From Watersipora subatra (lineage: Eukaryota; Bryozoa; Gymnolaemata; Cheilostomatida; Watersiporidae): a stretch of DNA of 64,000 nt. The stretch lies in contig NC_088714.1 in the NCBI RefSeq assembly GCF_963576615.1, positions 38,543,143 through 38,607,142 of the forward strand, in the 5' to 3' direction. This document shows positions 1-12,450 of this stretch, one piece after another. A model generated the notes under the pieces. The model made no database searches, had not been told where the DNA came from, and saw only the letters and a list, made by a program, of their open reading frames with translations. The position numbers and the translations under genes were made by a program. How positions within the stretch are numbered: the stretch's first letter is position 1; every line of letters starts with the position of its first letter.

Positions 1-50
1 CATTTTGGAACAGCAACATAGCACCACTGCCATCTATCTAAACCTATAGC

Positions 51-2241
51 TTAAAGATGTGGTTGCGTCAAATTTGAGTTGATCTTAAAAGAAAGCTTTT
101 TTTCTCTCTATCAGTTGATATGTTGTTTGTTGTGTTAGGCAATCTCATTGCCAAGATATTTGAAGATTAAAATCGAAAAAATCTGATCGCGGTAAAAATG
201 CTCAGTCCAAAAAAACATGCCCAGACTTGCCCAAAATGATGTCACACGTGATTTATCTGTCAATATATCTCGTATTCACATCGGCTATTTGCAATAAAAG
301 TCTAGTCCTACGCGGCTCTATTGGCATATATTTTATTTTGTATTTGCTCATGTTGGTTAGAATGAAATTTTAAATCTCGCTACAGATACATTATTATGAA
401 TGTTTCAAAGGCCTCAAATAACGAAAATTGAAAATTTGTCTTACTCACTTTCTCCAAATGCTGTGTAAACATTTGAGTACCGACTACCAATTCTACCGGT
501 CTACGGTAATTCTGTCAAGCAAACTATGCAGAATAAGTCTTTGTATCGGCACATTTCTGCCGCTACTCACACTAACGATATACAGCCTTCCAAAAGCCCC
601 ACCCACATTATGTCCGTCGCCTATCCTTGGTGCGGGGCTTTATATCATTGCCCACACCGAAAACTAGTTTCTTACTACCGTAAGTAAAATAAGCAAGCTG
701 CGTCTTTGAAAAGAATATACATAGGGATAGAGTTTTAAGGATGAGAAGTCTGCTGCAAACTGGATTTGAACTCACATTCTCCAGTTCTGCGGACATCCAT
801 ATACCGTATCCAATTCACTACAATATTCTGCGAATCATGTTTTGCATTATCTTCAACAATATTATTTTATTATATAATTTTTACAAGCAAAAAGATTTTC
901 ATCTCAGCATAAAGCTTTTATTGAAAATATTCATCAAGTCGTAGCCACTCACATAGTTTTAGCTGATACAATAAAACAAATTCATCTACTGCAGCAAACT
1001 CAAACAAAACACCATGGTTTATGCAGCACACATTCAAGTCTCTCTTTCCCCTTTATGGCAGTTTCCACACTGACAAAGCTTCTTCGGCTGGTGGTTTGAC
1101 ATAAACATCCTGTAATCAGTAAAACAAATGCAATAAATATATGTCATTCATAGATATGTCATTCTAAAGCGTATCTACTGAAAGCTTTCAAATTGGGAGT
1201 TAAATTGCGAGTGTAATTTTAAAAACAAATAAATGTTTAACAAAGGCACAAGTACGCCAAGCCAACGATTCGAAGATTTGATTCTGGAAGTCAAAGATTT
1301 GCATTGATCAATCGATTTTCTTCACTTTCTACAAGTGAGAAGTGAACATCTAAAGTCAAATCATAAATCTAATTTACTAGATAAAACTGCCACAGAAAAT
1401 TTGAAGCAAATGTAGCTAGGTGAACCGATAAAAAAATATAAAACGATGATTGGTGATAGCAAAAAGATATAATTTTATTAATTAGGACATTTATTAATGA
1501 GTACTAAAATATTACCTTTAGTATATTCATCAATCTAAGCCATTGTATTGCTAGATGCTATGGATTAAAGAGAAGCCGTCAAGAACTCACTGTACATACG
1601 TATCTCACACACGCAGGAAATTACATTTTAGCCTCAAACAGGGAAATATAATTTGAATGTAAACTCAGCAGGAAACTCTAGAGGAGATTCAAAGTAAAAG
1701 ATAAATTTACCTCCATTCTCCGATCTTTCTCCGTAGAACTTTAACCACCTGATGCCCAGAAAACTCGGAGTCACCTTCGCAGTAACTTCACAGCAATTTT
1801 TACAATGATGTTGTTCGCCAATAAAACGTGTCGATCGAGTAATTCATCAAAGTAACAATGTTAATTAATTTAGTAAATATCGATGTCCATGCGATTTAAT
1901 AATAGAGTAAAATCCCAAAATTTGAGATCACAGACAACGCGTTTTACGAGTAATAACAATTATTACGACCTATATAAAAATTTCACGCTGATGATTGGCT
2001 AATGAAGCGACCTTATATTTATCACTCATGGTTTTTTTTCAGATGTAATACTAGTGACGTCACGAAAGTAGCACCCGCTGGAACGTGAGCTTTTTAAAAG
2101 AGGGCCTCATTCAAACGCATATATCTCTGGACAGGGTTGGTCTACAAAGACAAAAATGGCATCAAATTGTAGCTGATGTTTTAGCCTTTTATGGGTCTTA
2201 ATTTCATTAAATTGAATTTTTTGACGCAACCACATCTTTAA
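51..2241. mobile_element. 2.2-kb DNA transposon-like element flanked by TTAA
   Basis: An 18-bp terminal sequence AGATGTGGTTGCGTCAAA begins at 55, and its reverse complement ends at 2237. Both ends abut TTAA (51-54 and 2238-2241). Perfect inverted ends plus a TTAA duplication is the signature of piggyBac-type insertion. The 2183-bp interior holds only short unrelated reading frames and I recognise no transposase, so it looks non-autonomous. Its ends differ from the AGGTTGACTTGC family found elsewhere in the window, although both use TTAA. Confidence 0.6.
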
Positions 2242-2290
2242 GCTGAAATGAGCTATTGCTCTGAAATGTGCTACTGCTGTAAATATTTAA

Positions 2291-3039
2291 AGGTTGACTT
2301 GCAACAAAATTCACATTACAGTTATTTGATATCAAAAGATTCACCATGTTTTACCCTGTTGTGTTGTAGGTGCAAAATATATGGGAATGTGATTAGAAGC
2401 TCTTAAAAGCTAAAAAAACGAACAGTTAATCGCAGTCCCACGAGACCGCCGTAGTTTGGATTCTCTTTCCAAAACGGCTCAAATGGGACGTAGTTGTTAC
2501 AGGATGGTTTCTGTTTACACTTTTATGCAACCTCATTCGTCGAAATATTTTTACAAATATACTTCACGCATTCAATAAAACCATGTCTATTGTTCTTACG
2601 CGTCTGTTTTATCGTCATTGTAATGCCGTCACTTTCAGCACTGATATCTTATAACTTACTGTAAAAATTCGTTAAACTTTTTAACCTTAACTCGAAGGAG
2701 TACATATCATTGTATGATAATCATGACGAGCCTGTTAGTCACCTGTGATAATTGGAAAGTGCTGCAAAAGTTATTTGCGAAGTATTGGGTCACATGATCA
2801 GATTACGACTTGACGATTGAATAATGCTGAAACAAAACTGTAAAGTGGCAAGTATGTATATCTGATACAGGGTCTTCAGTAAAACCCGAAGTGTTTGTCA
2901 TAAACTAGTGCTACGATAAGTTTATATTGAGCTTTTTATTGGCCTTTCAATTCACGTGAGAACATCACTTGACAAGACAATAACTAAACTGTCATGACTA
3001 TGTCAGAGAAATAAACAGATTCCAATCTACGGCGGCTTT
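2291..3039 (+). mobile_element. TTAA-flanked repeat, copy A, right end missing
   Basis: It starts AGGTTGACTTGCAACAAAAT directly after TTAA (2287-2290) and follows copy B (24605-25481) over most of its length, up to the CTACGGCGGCTTT segment. The right inverted terminus is absent, so the copy is truncated at about 3039. No coding capacity is visible. It lies about 360 bp upstream of the first recognised kinase exon. Confidence 0.7.
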
Positions 3040-3282
3040 ATTTACCTAAAATTAGGTAAAAAATATACATAAGCATCACTTAAATGTATATGTGCTCACT
3101 TTAATAATATTCTAAGAGTTCCCATAAATTCCCGCAACAATAAAGAGCAGACTGTCACGATGATGTATTTAACATTGTGAAGCGCTCCTAAATTTATGAG
3201 AACCTACAACATAAGTTCCCTGCTACATAAAACTTGTCAAAAATTTTATCCTCTGCAATTTGTTACTAAGTTATTCTTCCAG

Positions 3283-3312
3283 CACAGGTAGCATTCAGAT
3301 TTTCTCAACACT
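3283..3312 (+). other. Candidate upstream exon of the kinase gene (uncertain)
   Basis: Just after a TTCTTCCAG acceptor-like string the sequence can be read AQVAFRFSQHL, which resembles the helix preceding AVQYLH in CAMK-type kinases. A GTATGT donor follows, but the splice phase does not match the next exon. Either this is chance or the junction differs from what I modelled. RNA evidence would decide. Confidence 0.2.
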
Positions 3313-3397
3313 TGTATGTTGAGAAAGTTTACTTCGTTTATTAAGGTCGTTATATATCTATATTTTAGTGCCACTTTATACTATGTCTAGGTTACAG

Positions 3398-6300
3398 ATG
3401 CTGTCCAGTATTTGCATGAAAGAAATATCTCCCATAGAGATCTGAAGTTGGAAAATATGCTAATCGACCAGTCCAGTAACATAAAAATTTGTGATTTTGG
3501 ATTTGTCAAGCAGTGCCATGACAATGATCTCAGCAAAACATTTTGCGGTTCCAAGTCTTATGCTGCTCCAGAAATACTTAAGGTAGTATTTTAATTCTTA
3601 TTTAAGGTTTCATCAATTTGACCTCTAAGGTTGTTTATAATTTGTAAAAACCAGTTTATTTTATCGTATTAACAGAAGAGAGGATTTAAAAACTATTTCT
3701 GTAACTGGTGATAAGAAAGTTTTCTTTAATGCTTGGAGTTTCTGTCCCTACTTCTCTCAACTTGTTTGGCCCAACTTTGAGAAATGCTTCATGGTACATA
3801 TTAATCCTGGCAGTTGAGTTTTCCAAAATTATGTTATCTCGGTGATCATAAAATCTTATTCAATAGATGAACAATTTTATAGTTAATGCTTTTAGCCTAT
3901 GATTCACTGAAAAATCACTTTAATCATTTAAAAATGACAAGCACATCACCTTAATTCTGCTAAACATTTTTACAAAATTTTTTAAAAATTTCATTTCAGT
4001 CAATAGAAATTGTTCAGGAACAGTTAAGGTGAAAACACACTTAGCGATATTTAGTGAGATATCGCTCTGCGTGGTGCTAATCTGCGCTAAAACTCGCTCA
4101 GCGAGCTCATGCAGTAGGATAACGCTAGACATTCTCTATTACAACTTTATCGTTAGCTAGATGCATTTCAATTGGTTAATTTTTTCCGGAATGCAATTTT
4201 ATGGCGGGTCATTATTTCTTATCGATGTTCACCAACCCACAGCAGCAACATTTTGCTATTTTGTTATGATTGAAACATCATCAGGACGAACACTGAATAG
4301 TTCATAAATTTAATAAAAGCACTCCCAGTCTTGAACGACATAACACACAAAAATTACAAAAATGCTAGTTGAAAATCAATTTGGAGCAAACCAGACCATT
4401 TGGAGCATTTGTAACTTTTGTAACCAGCATTTAAAATATTTAATATATTAAATACTCACAATGCTCACAAACTGCCGAATACGGAATTTCATTGGCAATT
4501 TGTGAGCGTGCCCACGTTATCGTTTGATGGTGAATCGCTCAAGTGTGTTTCGGCACATGCGAGTGATATCTCCTCGCTCCTCATGACGCATGCGATAAAA
4601 TTGCCTAGCGTGTTTGGACCTTTAAGGTAGCTTCGCAGGGTTTAAAAAGTTAGATTGCTCTGTCAATGGTTTTGCAGTAGCAATGAGTCAGTAGATTAAC
4701 AGCAAAACATTCTGCTAATGTTTTGTTAAATTGTTCGATGTAGTAACAGTAAAATAGCTATATGCTATATATACTTAAAAAGCATTCTCCTGGTTTAGGG
4801 AGAACCATACCCTCCAAAGAAGGCAGATATCTGGGCAATAGGTGTTATCTTGTTCATTCTGGTTACTGGAAGAATGCCTTTTGATGAAACAAAAGGTAAC
4901 AGCAGCCTTCTCGCCGAGCATCGCAAGCTTGATCTACAATGGCCTAGGGTAAGGTAACTTTTAATTATAGCAAATGAGCTTTCATGCAACATGGTTAAAT
5001 CTATATTAATCTCAGTCTGTCGACGGTCGGTCCAGCTATAGCTATTACAATCTAGGAATGAAAGATCCACTCCATGCAGTATTTGCTCTCGGATCCTCTT
5101 ATTCACCAGGCAATAGCCTAACCAATCAAGCTGCGGAAATGCAATATATTCATTAGGCGATATGAGTTGCTATCTCAGTTGAAATACACATAGCACTCTG
5201 CGTTACACAAAATCACTAAAGCTTGCTCTCACAGCTCTTATTAGTAAATTTAGCAATATGGATAGTAGCTTACTCAAATTAGTCAGTAGCTATGTACCAG
5301 GCTAATGGCAAGTAGCAGGCAACTACATTACCTTCCACTGTTTATAAGCAGTTTGCAATACCCAAGCAATGCCGGGCATTCACCTAGTATAGTTATAAAG
5401 TAAAAATATGCTTTCAAATTTAGATGGAAAAAAAAATTGAAAGCTCAACAAATTGCAACGCAGGCAATAAGATCATCATAGGTTAATTGCAAGCAATAGA
5501 TATTAACTGGTAGAGATATTATTCAGCTTCCCAATGCATGTTTCTTGAGAGATTTATAACAAGTTGAAGGTAAGTTAGCAGATTTCTTCCATCCAAAAAT
5601 GTCGCTCTACCCAAAGGAAAGTGCAAAACATGCATGTAGGTGACATTCGCTTTGCCCGTAAAAGGTTAAGTTTATCCTTCTCAAAATCTGATGAGCTGTT
5701 TGAAAAATACAACACCACACTCTATTTGAACATCACTTCTAATATAGCACTACTATAGAGGAATGGTTTAAAAATAGAGCGCCATGACGTTCAAGAGGTT
5801 TTGCGGTATATTGGTTAAAAATCAATTTACTCTGCAAAAATATTATTACCTGTAGAACGCCAGGCATCCAGTTAGTCTATATGTATAAATCTCCGCGTTT
5901 GTTTGTCTGTTGTCTGTTTGTCTGTTGTCTGTCAGTTATGTATCCAGTTATAGTATAAAGTTATAGCGACAAAATTCTGTTTCACACTGGAATGGAAATC
6001 AGAACCTTCAGTTGTGAAGACAAGCATGCTATCCATTACACTACGCATACAACTAAGTTTATTATGGTATAATTGTGTGCATCATACTTATTATACCTGC
6101 CAATCTTTAATGCTGATTGGTTAAAATAGCACGTTTCAGCTAGAACGCTTTAAGATCATGATGATGACACAATATTTTTTCTAGCGCTTGCTTCAGATGG
6201 GCCGACACGACTCTTATTGTAAAGATTTAGACTAGCTGAAATTACTCAAATTCATTTGGTAATTCAAATTCACTCAGCCAAGTAAAAATCAATTTTGTAT

Positions 6301-6655
6301 GCAAAAACCATTCTTATTACCCGTGCAATGCCGGGCTTTCAACTAGTTTTTCATTATGATTTCTTGGTGCTGACTGAGTTTAGTTTTTCTTTAATGAAAC
6401 GGCAACTATAGAAAGCGACATCAGGTCACACAGGTCACAGGTCCAGCGTCTCTGTTGTGAAAACAGTCTAAAAGGAACTATCATGATTGAAATTCACATG
6501 ACTTCCATTCTTTACAGGGACGAAGAGCGGTAACAGGTCATTGCAGAGCTCTGTCACTGTCCTGTCTAACCTTCCTTTGGGCGAAGAGACCTAACATCAA
6601 CCAGGTGCTATCACATTCATGGTTCAAAGGCCAATTAAAGTTTTCTGCTAAGTGA
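3398..6655 (+). CDS. TSSK-like serine/threonine protein kinase, C-terminal exons
   Basis: Three exons join in phase: 3398-3582, 4799-4948 and 6518-6655, with AG/GT borders and a TGA stop at 6653. They encode the C-lobe of a CAMK-group kinase: the catalytic loop [11 protein letters not shown], the activation segment [15 protein letters not shown], then [12 protein letters not shown] and the subdomain XI segment [14 protein letters not shown]. The activation loop and the LSHSW ending are most like the testis-specific serine kinases, which act in spermiogenesis in animals; that role is inferred from the family. The first exon begins with two bases of a split codon, so at least one upstream exon must encode the glycine loop and catalytic lysine. 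I could not place it, because a transposon copy fills 2291-3039 and no N-lobe motif is visible before it. The segment between WPR and KRPN is unusual for TSSKs ([10 protein letters not shown]...), so the exon 3 start is slightly uncertain. Confidence 0.75.
4024..4624. mobile_element. MITE with imperfect inverted ends in a kinase intron
   Basis: The left end AGGTGAAAACACACTTAGCG (from 4027) and the reverse complement of the right end, AGGTCCAAACACGCTAGGC (to 4621), match at most positions. TTA flanks both sides (4024-4026 and 4622-4624). About 595 bp, no coding. A 3-bp TTA duplication would suit PIF/Harbinger, but the family is not certain. Confidence 0.45.
5005..5387 (+). mobile_element. Helitron/Helentron-like non-autonomous repeat, copy 1
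   Basis: It ends with a short hairpin-like CCCAAGCAATGCCGGGC, then CATTCACCTAG followed by T, which is the CTAG|T ending expected of Helitron-type elements. The body contains a tRNA-like stretch and GCTTGCTCTCACAGCTCTTA, shared with the copy at 46613-47011. No protein is encoded. The 5' limit is approximate. A tRNA-derived SINE is the alternative, because the family carries a degenerate A/B-box-like segment on the minus strand. Confidence 0.5.
5876..6346 (+). mobile_element. Helitron/Helentron-like non-autonomous repeat, copy 2
   Basis: It starts TCTATATGTATAAATCTC and ends with the stem CCCGTGCAATGCCGGG plus TTTCAACTAG|T. The start immediately follows a TTAG|T end of another family member (5850-5875), so the two sit head to tail. 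Noncoding. It lies in the last intron of the kinase gene. Confidence 0.5.
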
Positions 6656-7412
6656 TTTTGCGGAACGCTTCAAGCTGCCTTCATTACTGATAGAATATGG
6701 TGCTTGAAGACAACTACACATTCATTAGCCAGCGTTCAAGTTTATATTACCTATATCATCTACATCTAGTTGGCGGGAAGATTATTGAGTCGCTCAATAA
6801 TCCTCCCACCAACATTACTGAAATAATCCATCCAATTTGTGACATGCTACGACATGATTTTAAACATTATTGGAATCCCGGTGCTAAGTTCCGTCCTTTA
6901 CAATCGGATGTTACAATACTCAAATGTATTGTAATTACAATTGTTAATATAACTTATCCCAATATATGTTGCGTTATCATACTCACTCTGAAGCTTTGCA
7001 TTGTTTATCAACTAAGATACGTGAAGGCCAGTTCTGATTCTGCTGCAGTTTGTTTTAGATAAGAACTTGTTTAAAATCACTTGTATTACAAATATGTATT
7101 ATATTATGTTGCAAGTCAAACAAAAATGAGTTTGTTTGTTTAACCAAATAATCAGGAGCCCATGCCTAGCGTTTCGGTACAGCTTTTCATTTTAGTCAAA
7201 ATGCTCATGAGGAGTGCATCATACGAAACAGATTTGTACCGCTTTTACTGAAAATTTACTTTAATATTAATATTTCTCCTATTGTTCTATACTCCACTAA
7301 TTATCTCCTAGGTTTTTAGTGTAGATTACATGCTCTATTATATGCTCTTGTACCTGCTTTTAGTTACTAACTATATATATACAGTAACTAAATTGATATA
7401 TATCTATCAATG
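6656..7412. other. Region without a recognised gene
   Basis: This is downstream of the kinase stop codon. An open frame at 6697-7062 has no recognisable domain and atypical composition, so I do not call it a gene. Presumably it is 3' UTR followed by intergenic AT-rich DNA. Confidence 0.4.
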
Positions 7413-7650
7413 TTGATCTGTCCGTGTACTTGTCCAGGTGTAGCTATTGTAATCTTGTAATAATGAATCCGTATCGCAGAAGATTTGATCTCAGACCTTC
7501 CCATTCACCAGTGCGATGCCCTATTATGTTAGCTACACAGGCTTGATAGATTCATAGGCGATATATGTTGCTATATGGGAGCAAATACTCTACCGCTTTA
7601 GGTCACGAGGGGCCTAGGCTACCAGGGGCAACGCCGGGTAGCTCAGTTAG
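7413..7650 (+). mobile_element. Helitron/Helentron-like repeat, copy 3
   Basis: It contains the family segment around GATTTGATCTCAGACCTTCC and ends ACGCCGGGTAGCTCAGTTAG|T. It is followed directly by a TATATA/GTAACTA microsatellite. The 5' border is approximate. Confidence 0.45.
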
Positions 7651-7775
7651 TATATATATAGTAACTATATACATGTATATAGTTACTATATATATAGTTA
7701 CAATATATATATATATAGTAACTATATATATAGTTACTATATATATATAGTAACTATATATATAATTACTATGTT
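7651..7775. repeat. Palindromic AT-rich microsatellite
   Basis: Repeats of GTAACTATATATATAGTTAC, a self-complementary unit able to form cruciforms, lie between two Helitron-like repeats whose ends are followed by TATATA. Confidence 0.75.
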
Positions 7776-7779
7776 TTTT

Positions 7780-8135
7780 TCAAAGTGTATGTATGTGTGT
7801 CCCTCCAGCTATAACTATTAAAGTCTTGGAATAAAGAATCTGTACCAAATAATATTTGATCTCGAACCCTTTCGTCCACCACTCCAACTCCATACCAATT
7901 AGGCCACAGAGATTGATTTGTTCGCTAGCTGATTTATGTCGCTATATGAGAGCAAGTACCCAACGGCTTTGCATACTACGAGGGTGATTGCGTAAGTGAT
8001 TGTCATTACTAAGCTTACTCAAATTTTCCATTTGCGCTGTGCCAGGCTAATAGCGAGTGGCAGACAACTTTCATTACTTCTCATTGTTTATAAGCTGATT
8101 TTTAATACCCGAGTAATGCCGGGAAGCGCAGCTAG
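7780..8135 (+). mobile_element. Helitron/Helentron-like repeat, copy 4
   Basis: Same family as copies 1-3, with TTTGATCTCGAACCCTTTCG, a GTTTATAAGCTGATTTTAA-like segment, and the end ACCCGAGTAATGCCGGGAAG...CAGCTAG|T. A further isolated terminus (CCTGGCTACGCCAGGCATTC) follows at 8152-8176. Confidence 0.5.
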
Positions 8136-8185
8136 TATATATATATTATTACCCTGGCTACGCCAGGCATTCACCTTGTATATAT

Positions 8186-8560
8186 ATATAACAGTGTTTT
8201 GTGCAGTTCAAATAATTTGAGAAAAAAAACAACTGTAAAGGTTTTTAAACTTTTCAAACAACAAGAACTTTTAAACTTGATATAATGAAAAAAGGGTTTG
8301 TGCCGTTGAATTAAATTAAGAGAAAAAATAAAACAACTCTAAAAATGTTCAAATGTAAATGTGAAATAATTAGCAAGCAATGGCTAAATAAAGCTTGCTT
8401 TGCTACGATTGCAATGAAAAATGATTTGGTAAGGATACAAATGATACAAACTGAGAAAACAAAATAAAAAGCATGAATTTGTTGAACTAATGCTTACAAA
8501 TAGTGCATAGAAGTGTGTATAAAATTTTTTACTATGCAGTAACTTTAGCGTATTTAGTGG
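8186..8560 (+). repeat. Dispersed repeat, copy 1 (matches 40955-41190)
   Basis: It shares an ordered series of segments with 40955-41190 in the same orientation: CAGTGTTTTGTGCAGTT, GTGAAATAATTAGCAAG, GCAATGAAAAATGATTTGG and AGAAGTGTGTATAAAA. Noncoding, of unknown class. The second copy lies in intron 4 of the MEAK7 gene. Confidence 0.6.
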
Positions 8561-10360
8561 TTATTATCTGCAATAAAATGTAACATTTAAATGTACTAAG
8601 TGTAGTACGTACGTACTCTTACCTTTCAGACAGACGTATAAAATAAACTTGAATTCAACTTAAATGAATATAGCTTAATATACACATGCCTAAAGTTAAG
8701 TTTTAGTACAGTGCATCCTTAGAATACGAGGTTAATCCGTTCTAGGGTTGGCATCGTATGGTGAAAAATTTGTATGAAGGGGTATAGAGAGCATTTTAAT
8801 TATACAATGCAAACATCCCTTGGTAAAAATAGTCAAAATGATATGTTAGCTTTAGTAATTATAGTTACCTACAGTAACTGTATTGTATTTAGTGTATTTT
8901 AATGGTTATGATCTGCAATACCTCTTCTCCGCTCTACTTGCTACATGTACCAGCTCAAGTTACGTTACTCCAAAGGTATGTACGTCCTGTATAGTAAATA
9001 AAGTTTCATTTTCTTTTCGATAGCCATGAAATGGTTAAGTATGCGAGAGGCCGCTTTCGATAACTGCATCACTCAGCATTTCTGGTTGAATTAGGTTGAA
9101 TAGTGTTTTAACCAGACACGCTAAATTTCATAGTGCAAGTGAAAACAGAAACTGATGCAAGAATAACACTTCATGATAAAAAGTTGAAATTCAGTAAAAT
9201 AGGTAAAAATACCTACTAAAACTTAAGTTTATGTGTGATTTTAGTAAGCTAAACTTATTTGAAGTGAATTAAAGTTTATGTCATACATACGGCTTGAAGG
9301 TAAGAACTCCTTACCATACGTACAGCATTTGGTACACACGTTATAAATTTGCAAAGGCATATAAATGTTAATTATGCTACTGTACACTTGAAAACAAGTT
9401 TAATACGTAATGAAACAAAAAATCTTTCGCAGGTTAAAAGAAGTTTTTAGGTCCTGTCCAATTTTTCTACTGGTTTCAAAAGAAAAAATTACCACTTTTG
9501 GGTCCTGAAAAGCAGAAATGGCCAAGAAGACACAGCTTTCCTGCTGGTGCAGAGTGCAAAGCAAACTTACTTGGTGCAATGTAGAAAATAGCCTACTTGC
9601 TCACTATATACAATATATACAATATATAGACCATTGGTGGTCCAATAGCCTAGACATTGATGGATCAATGCTATTCAATGGGTGATAGATTAATGACATG
9701 ACTTTGGTTAGAGTGTTTTTATTACAGATTTTATTTTCAATTATGCTATTATAATCAACATGAAGACATTAGTTAAGAAATACTTTACAAATATAAAAGT
9801 AGAAAACCCAGCGTAATGGAAAGCAAAAATCCATCACTTCCCTAAAACTTCTAGTATTAGTGAAAGAAACTAAAATAAAATAAATTTGCTAGATTGAAGG
9901 TTCTTAGACGCGCTTTCAAGTTCCTCAGGATGCCTTCGTTGTAAATGCCTCGATAGTATTGAGGTGGACCCTTCTTTGTAGCTCAACTTGCTTTCGCATA
10001 TTGTACAAATAACTTGGCCTTTCCCTTTCATTACTGGCTTCTTCATGAACTCTCAGACCGCCGACACGTTGATTATTTCTTGCCAAAAACGTTGCGAAAC
10101 CTATAGTCCAAAGACTATTGTCGCAGACATAAAAACATAGTCGCGACTCACCTTGTTTTATTTTACCTGGTCCTTCCGCGCTAGGACTAAGCGCGACTCT
10201 ATTGCAATCGCACATAAAAAGCAATATACAATCGCTCTCATTTAGCCATAAACCTACTCGTGTCTTTGTATAGGAAGACCCGAGGGTCGGGCGGCTCGAC
10301 CCGGGCACCTCTGACCCGGCGGGTCAAGACCGGCCGAGCTACCCGTGCCAGCTCTAATAT
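8561..10360. other. Region without a recognised gene
   Basis: AT-rich DNA. At 8708 the string CAGTGCATCCTTAGAATACG resembles a Tc1/pogo-type terminus after TA, but I found no matching far end. At 10270-10358 a GC-rich stretch ends (minus strand) TAGAGCTGGCACGGGTAGC, resembling a hAT terminus, again without a partner. The minus-strand open frame at 9925-10308 has no known domain and overlaps this GC-rich stretch, so it is not called. Confidence 0.4.
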
Positions 10361-10362
10361 AT

Positions 10363-11025
10363 CGCAAGTCCTTACGCTCAAGCCGCATGGCCTGTCGTTG
10401 GGCGCGGCTTCTGGTTAAAGGTCATAGGCCGCGGCTAAAGCCAAGTTTTTAAAACATATGTGGGGCTCAGGGCAGCTTCTCGATAAATGCGGTCTCCGCT
10501 CAGTTCCGCGCTATAACCATCGAATCGCAGTCATGATACACTTTTATGTACGGGTTTTGGTGACCTACTCGTTTATTTTCAAGGTCATGTTTATGGAATA
10601 CTTTAGAATAAAGAAGAATTTATCGCTCATGTTTAACTCACCACAGTCATAGGTAATTAACACCTTTTCATTCTTGACCAACATCTTTCCATAAACGTGT
10701 AGCCCTCTAACAATGCAATAAAAATCTAGCTGAGACATGGCAAGTAAGTTATTGATGCAAGGGTTTAGGAATTTTAATTCGAACTTGGAAGTAAAAGAAA
10801 ATTCTTTTCACGTGTACTGATGTAGCCTGGTTTCTTATTCAAGAGGACGGCGGAATAGCGAAACACGTCTTAACACTCTCGCTCTCGAAAGGGGTCAAGG
10901 ATGACAAAACCTCAGTCATTAGCCACGGTCTGTAGGCATACGCGGCTTGTTGGAGGATTATTTTTTCTTTCGTGAGTCATCTGTTTTTGAGCAAAAGCCG
11001 CGGGGCTTGAGCATGAGGACTTACG
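10363..11025. mobile_element. Inverted-repeat element (MITE-like), about 660 bp
   Basis: The left end CGCAAGTCCTTACGCTCAAG and the reverse complement of the right end, CGTAAGTCCTCATGCTCAAG, match at all but a few positions. The interior is relatively GC-rich and noncoding. No clear target duplication was found, so its superfamily is unknown. Confidence 0.45.
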
Positions 11026-12169
11026 GTAGACACATGTCGATAGCTGAGTGCTTCTATATACTATAAACAAGATATTGCAAAAAAGTGATACTCAATTGTC
11101 AGTCAATATATCATCGATTGATTTTGGAGGCGTTTGTCTATCTTCTATTGCCTATGATTATGTTCCACTTTTTCGTGGGAAATCTTTTGCAGCTGGTTGA
11201 GACCATCGTTCATAAGTTTTTGAGGAAATCGATTGAATTTCTCTATATCATAAATTTACCGCAATACTATTACAATATAACTTATAACTGAATAGTACAG
11301 CAATAATTGTTGTCTGTAATAAGGAGTTGTCGAATCATTATTAAAACAACTCCCATGTGATCAAATTACATGAAGCCTATGGTTAGTATGTACGGATGTT
11401 GTACAGGGGTGGCAGCAGATGAGAAATCAAGGTGGAGAGACTGTTACTCTTTACTTAGTCTCTGCCATAGTAAGCCTTGGTTCTCAGGCTATAAATTGTG
11501 CTGATGGAAAATTTAATTGTTTCTAAAAAGAATGCTTTGCTCAATTATATGCTAGTGTTTTTATATATTTTTTACATATAAGCCGAATAAATGTTGTTTT
11601 AACCCAATTAACCCAATTAACAGATGTTATACAAAGTAGAGTAAAAGGACATGAAAAAAGCAATATGTTTTAGAGAATATTGAAAAGTATCATTATGTAA
11701 TTTACTTTGTCTAGATTGATATACCAGAAACCCATCAATGGAAGTGTGATAAGTAGATTTGCACAGAGTGACGAGGAGAAAGATGACAGCTGCAATAAAG
11801 AATGCTGCAAGTGTTATGACTCACCATAAGTTAGCTGTATATGCGCTATTATATGTGTATACTAGCTGCATTACCCGCCTTCGGGAACAGATTCACATGC
11901 AGCATAAGGTTTATTGAGAGTTGTCTTTCATACTGTAAAACAACTCCAAATATGCAGTTTACTGAAAGTGTTGCCCTGATCAGAGTATGCATACACATAT
12001 ACATGTCAATAATGTTGGGGGAACAATGAAAATCTGCAATGTGTTTTACAGCTAGATGCATGTAAAATCTGGTAATTATTCTAAATTCATGTATCTAGAT
12101 TTATGCATCCGTTCATACCGGTCTATATTTGCAGTTGACGATCGCACACTTTTGTCGCCGAGCCCCGAT

Positions 12170-12450
12170 TCGGCCAACCAGTCTTTAGCCTCTGAGCAGT
12201 TGACAATAGCACTCTTGCACTCGCCTCACAATCACCTCGCACTTGCAATCAGTCGTCTCGCACTCAATCACCTTAAACTCGCCTCCCAATCAATTGCCTC
12301 GCAATTGCCTCTCAATCAATCGCCTCACACTCGCCTTGCAATCAATCGCCTCGCACTCGCAACCAGTCGCCTCGCACTCGTCTCACAACCAATCACCTCG
12401 CAATCAATTGCCTCGCACTCGCCAACTCATTCATCCGGAGTGCCGGGCCT
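12170..12450. repeat. Minisatellite of a CAATCAATCGCCTCGCACTC type
   Basis: Irregular tandem units of about 14-22 bp. Open frames here (12056-12532 and 12243-12524) are by-products of the repeat and their peptides are simple Leu/Ala/Ser/Asn repeats. The inverted counterpart is at 52680-52850. Confidence 0.75.

Noticed and set aside
6697..7062. 121-codon open frame after the kinase stop
   Set aside because: No homology recognised, no splice or start context; probably chance in 3' flanking DNA.
8700..9350. Possible pogo/Tc1 MITE beginning CAGTGCATCCTTAG
   Set aside because: Only one candidate end was seen and no inverted partner or TA-flanked far end was found.
9925..10308. 127-codon minus-strand frame
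   Set aside because: No recognisable domain; it overlaps a GC-rich stretch that looks like a transposon terminus.
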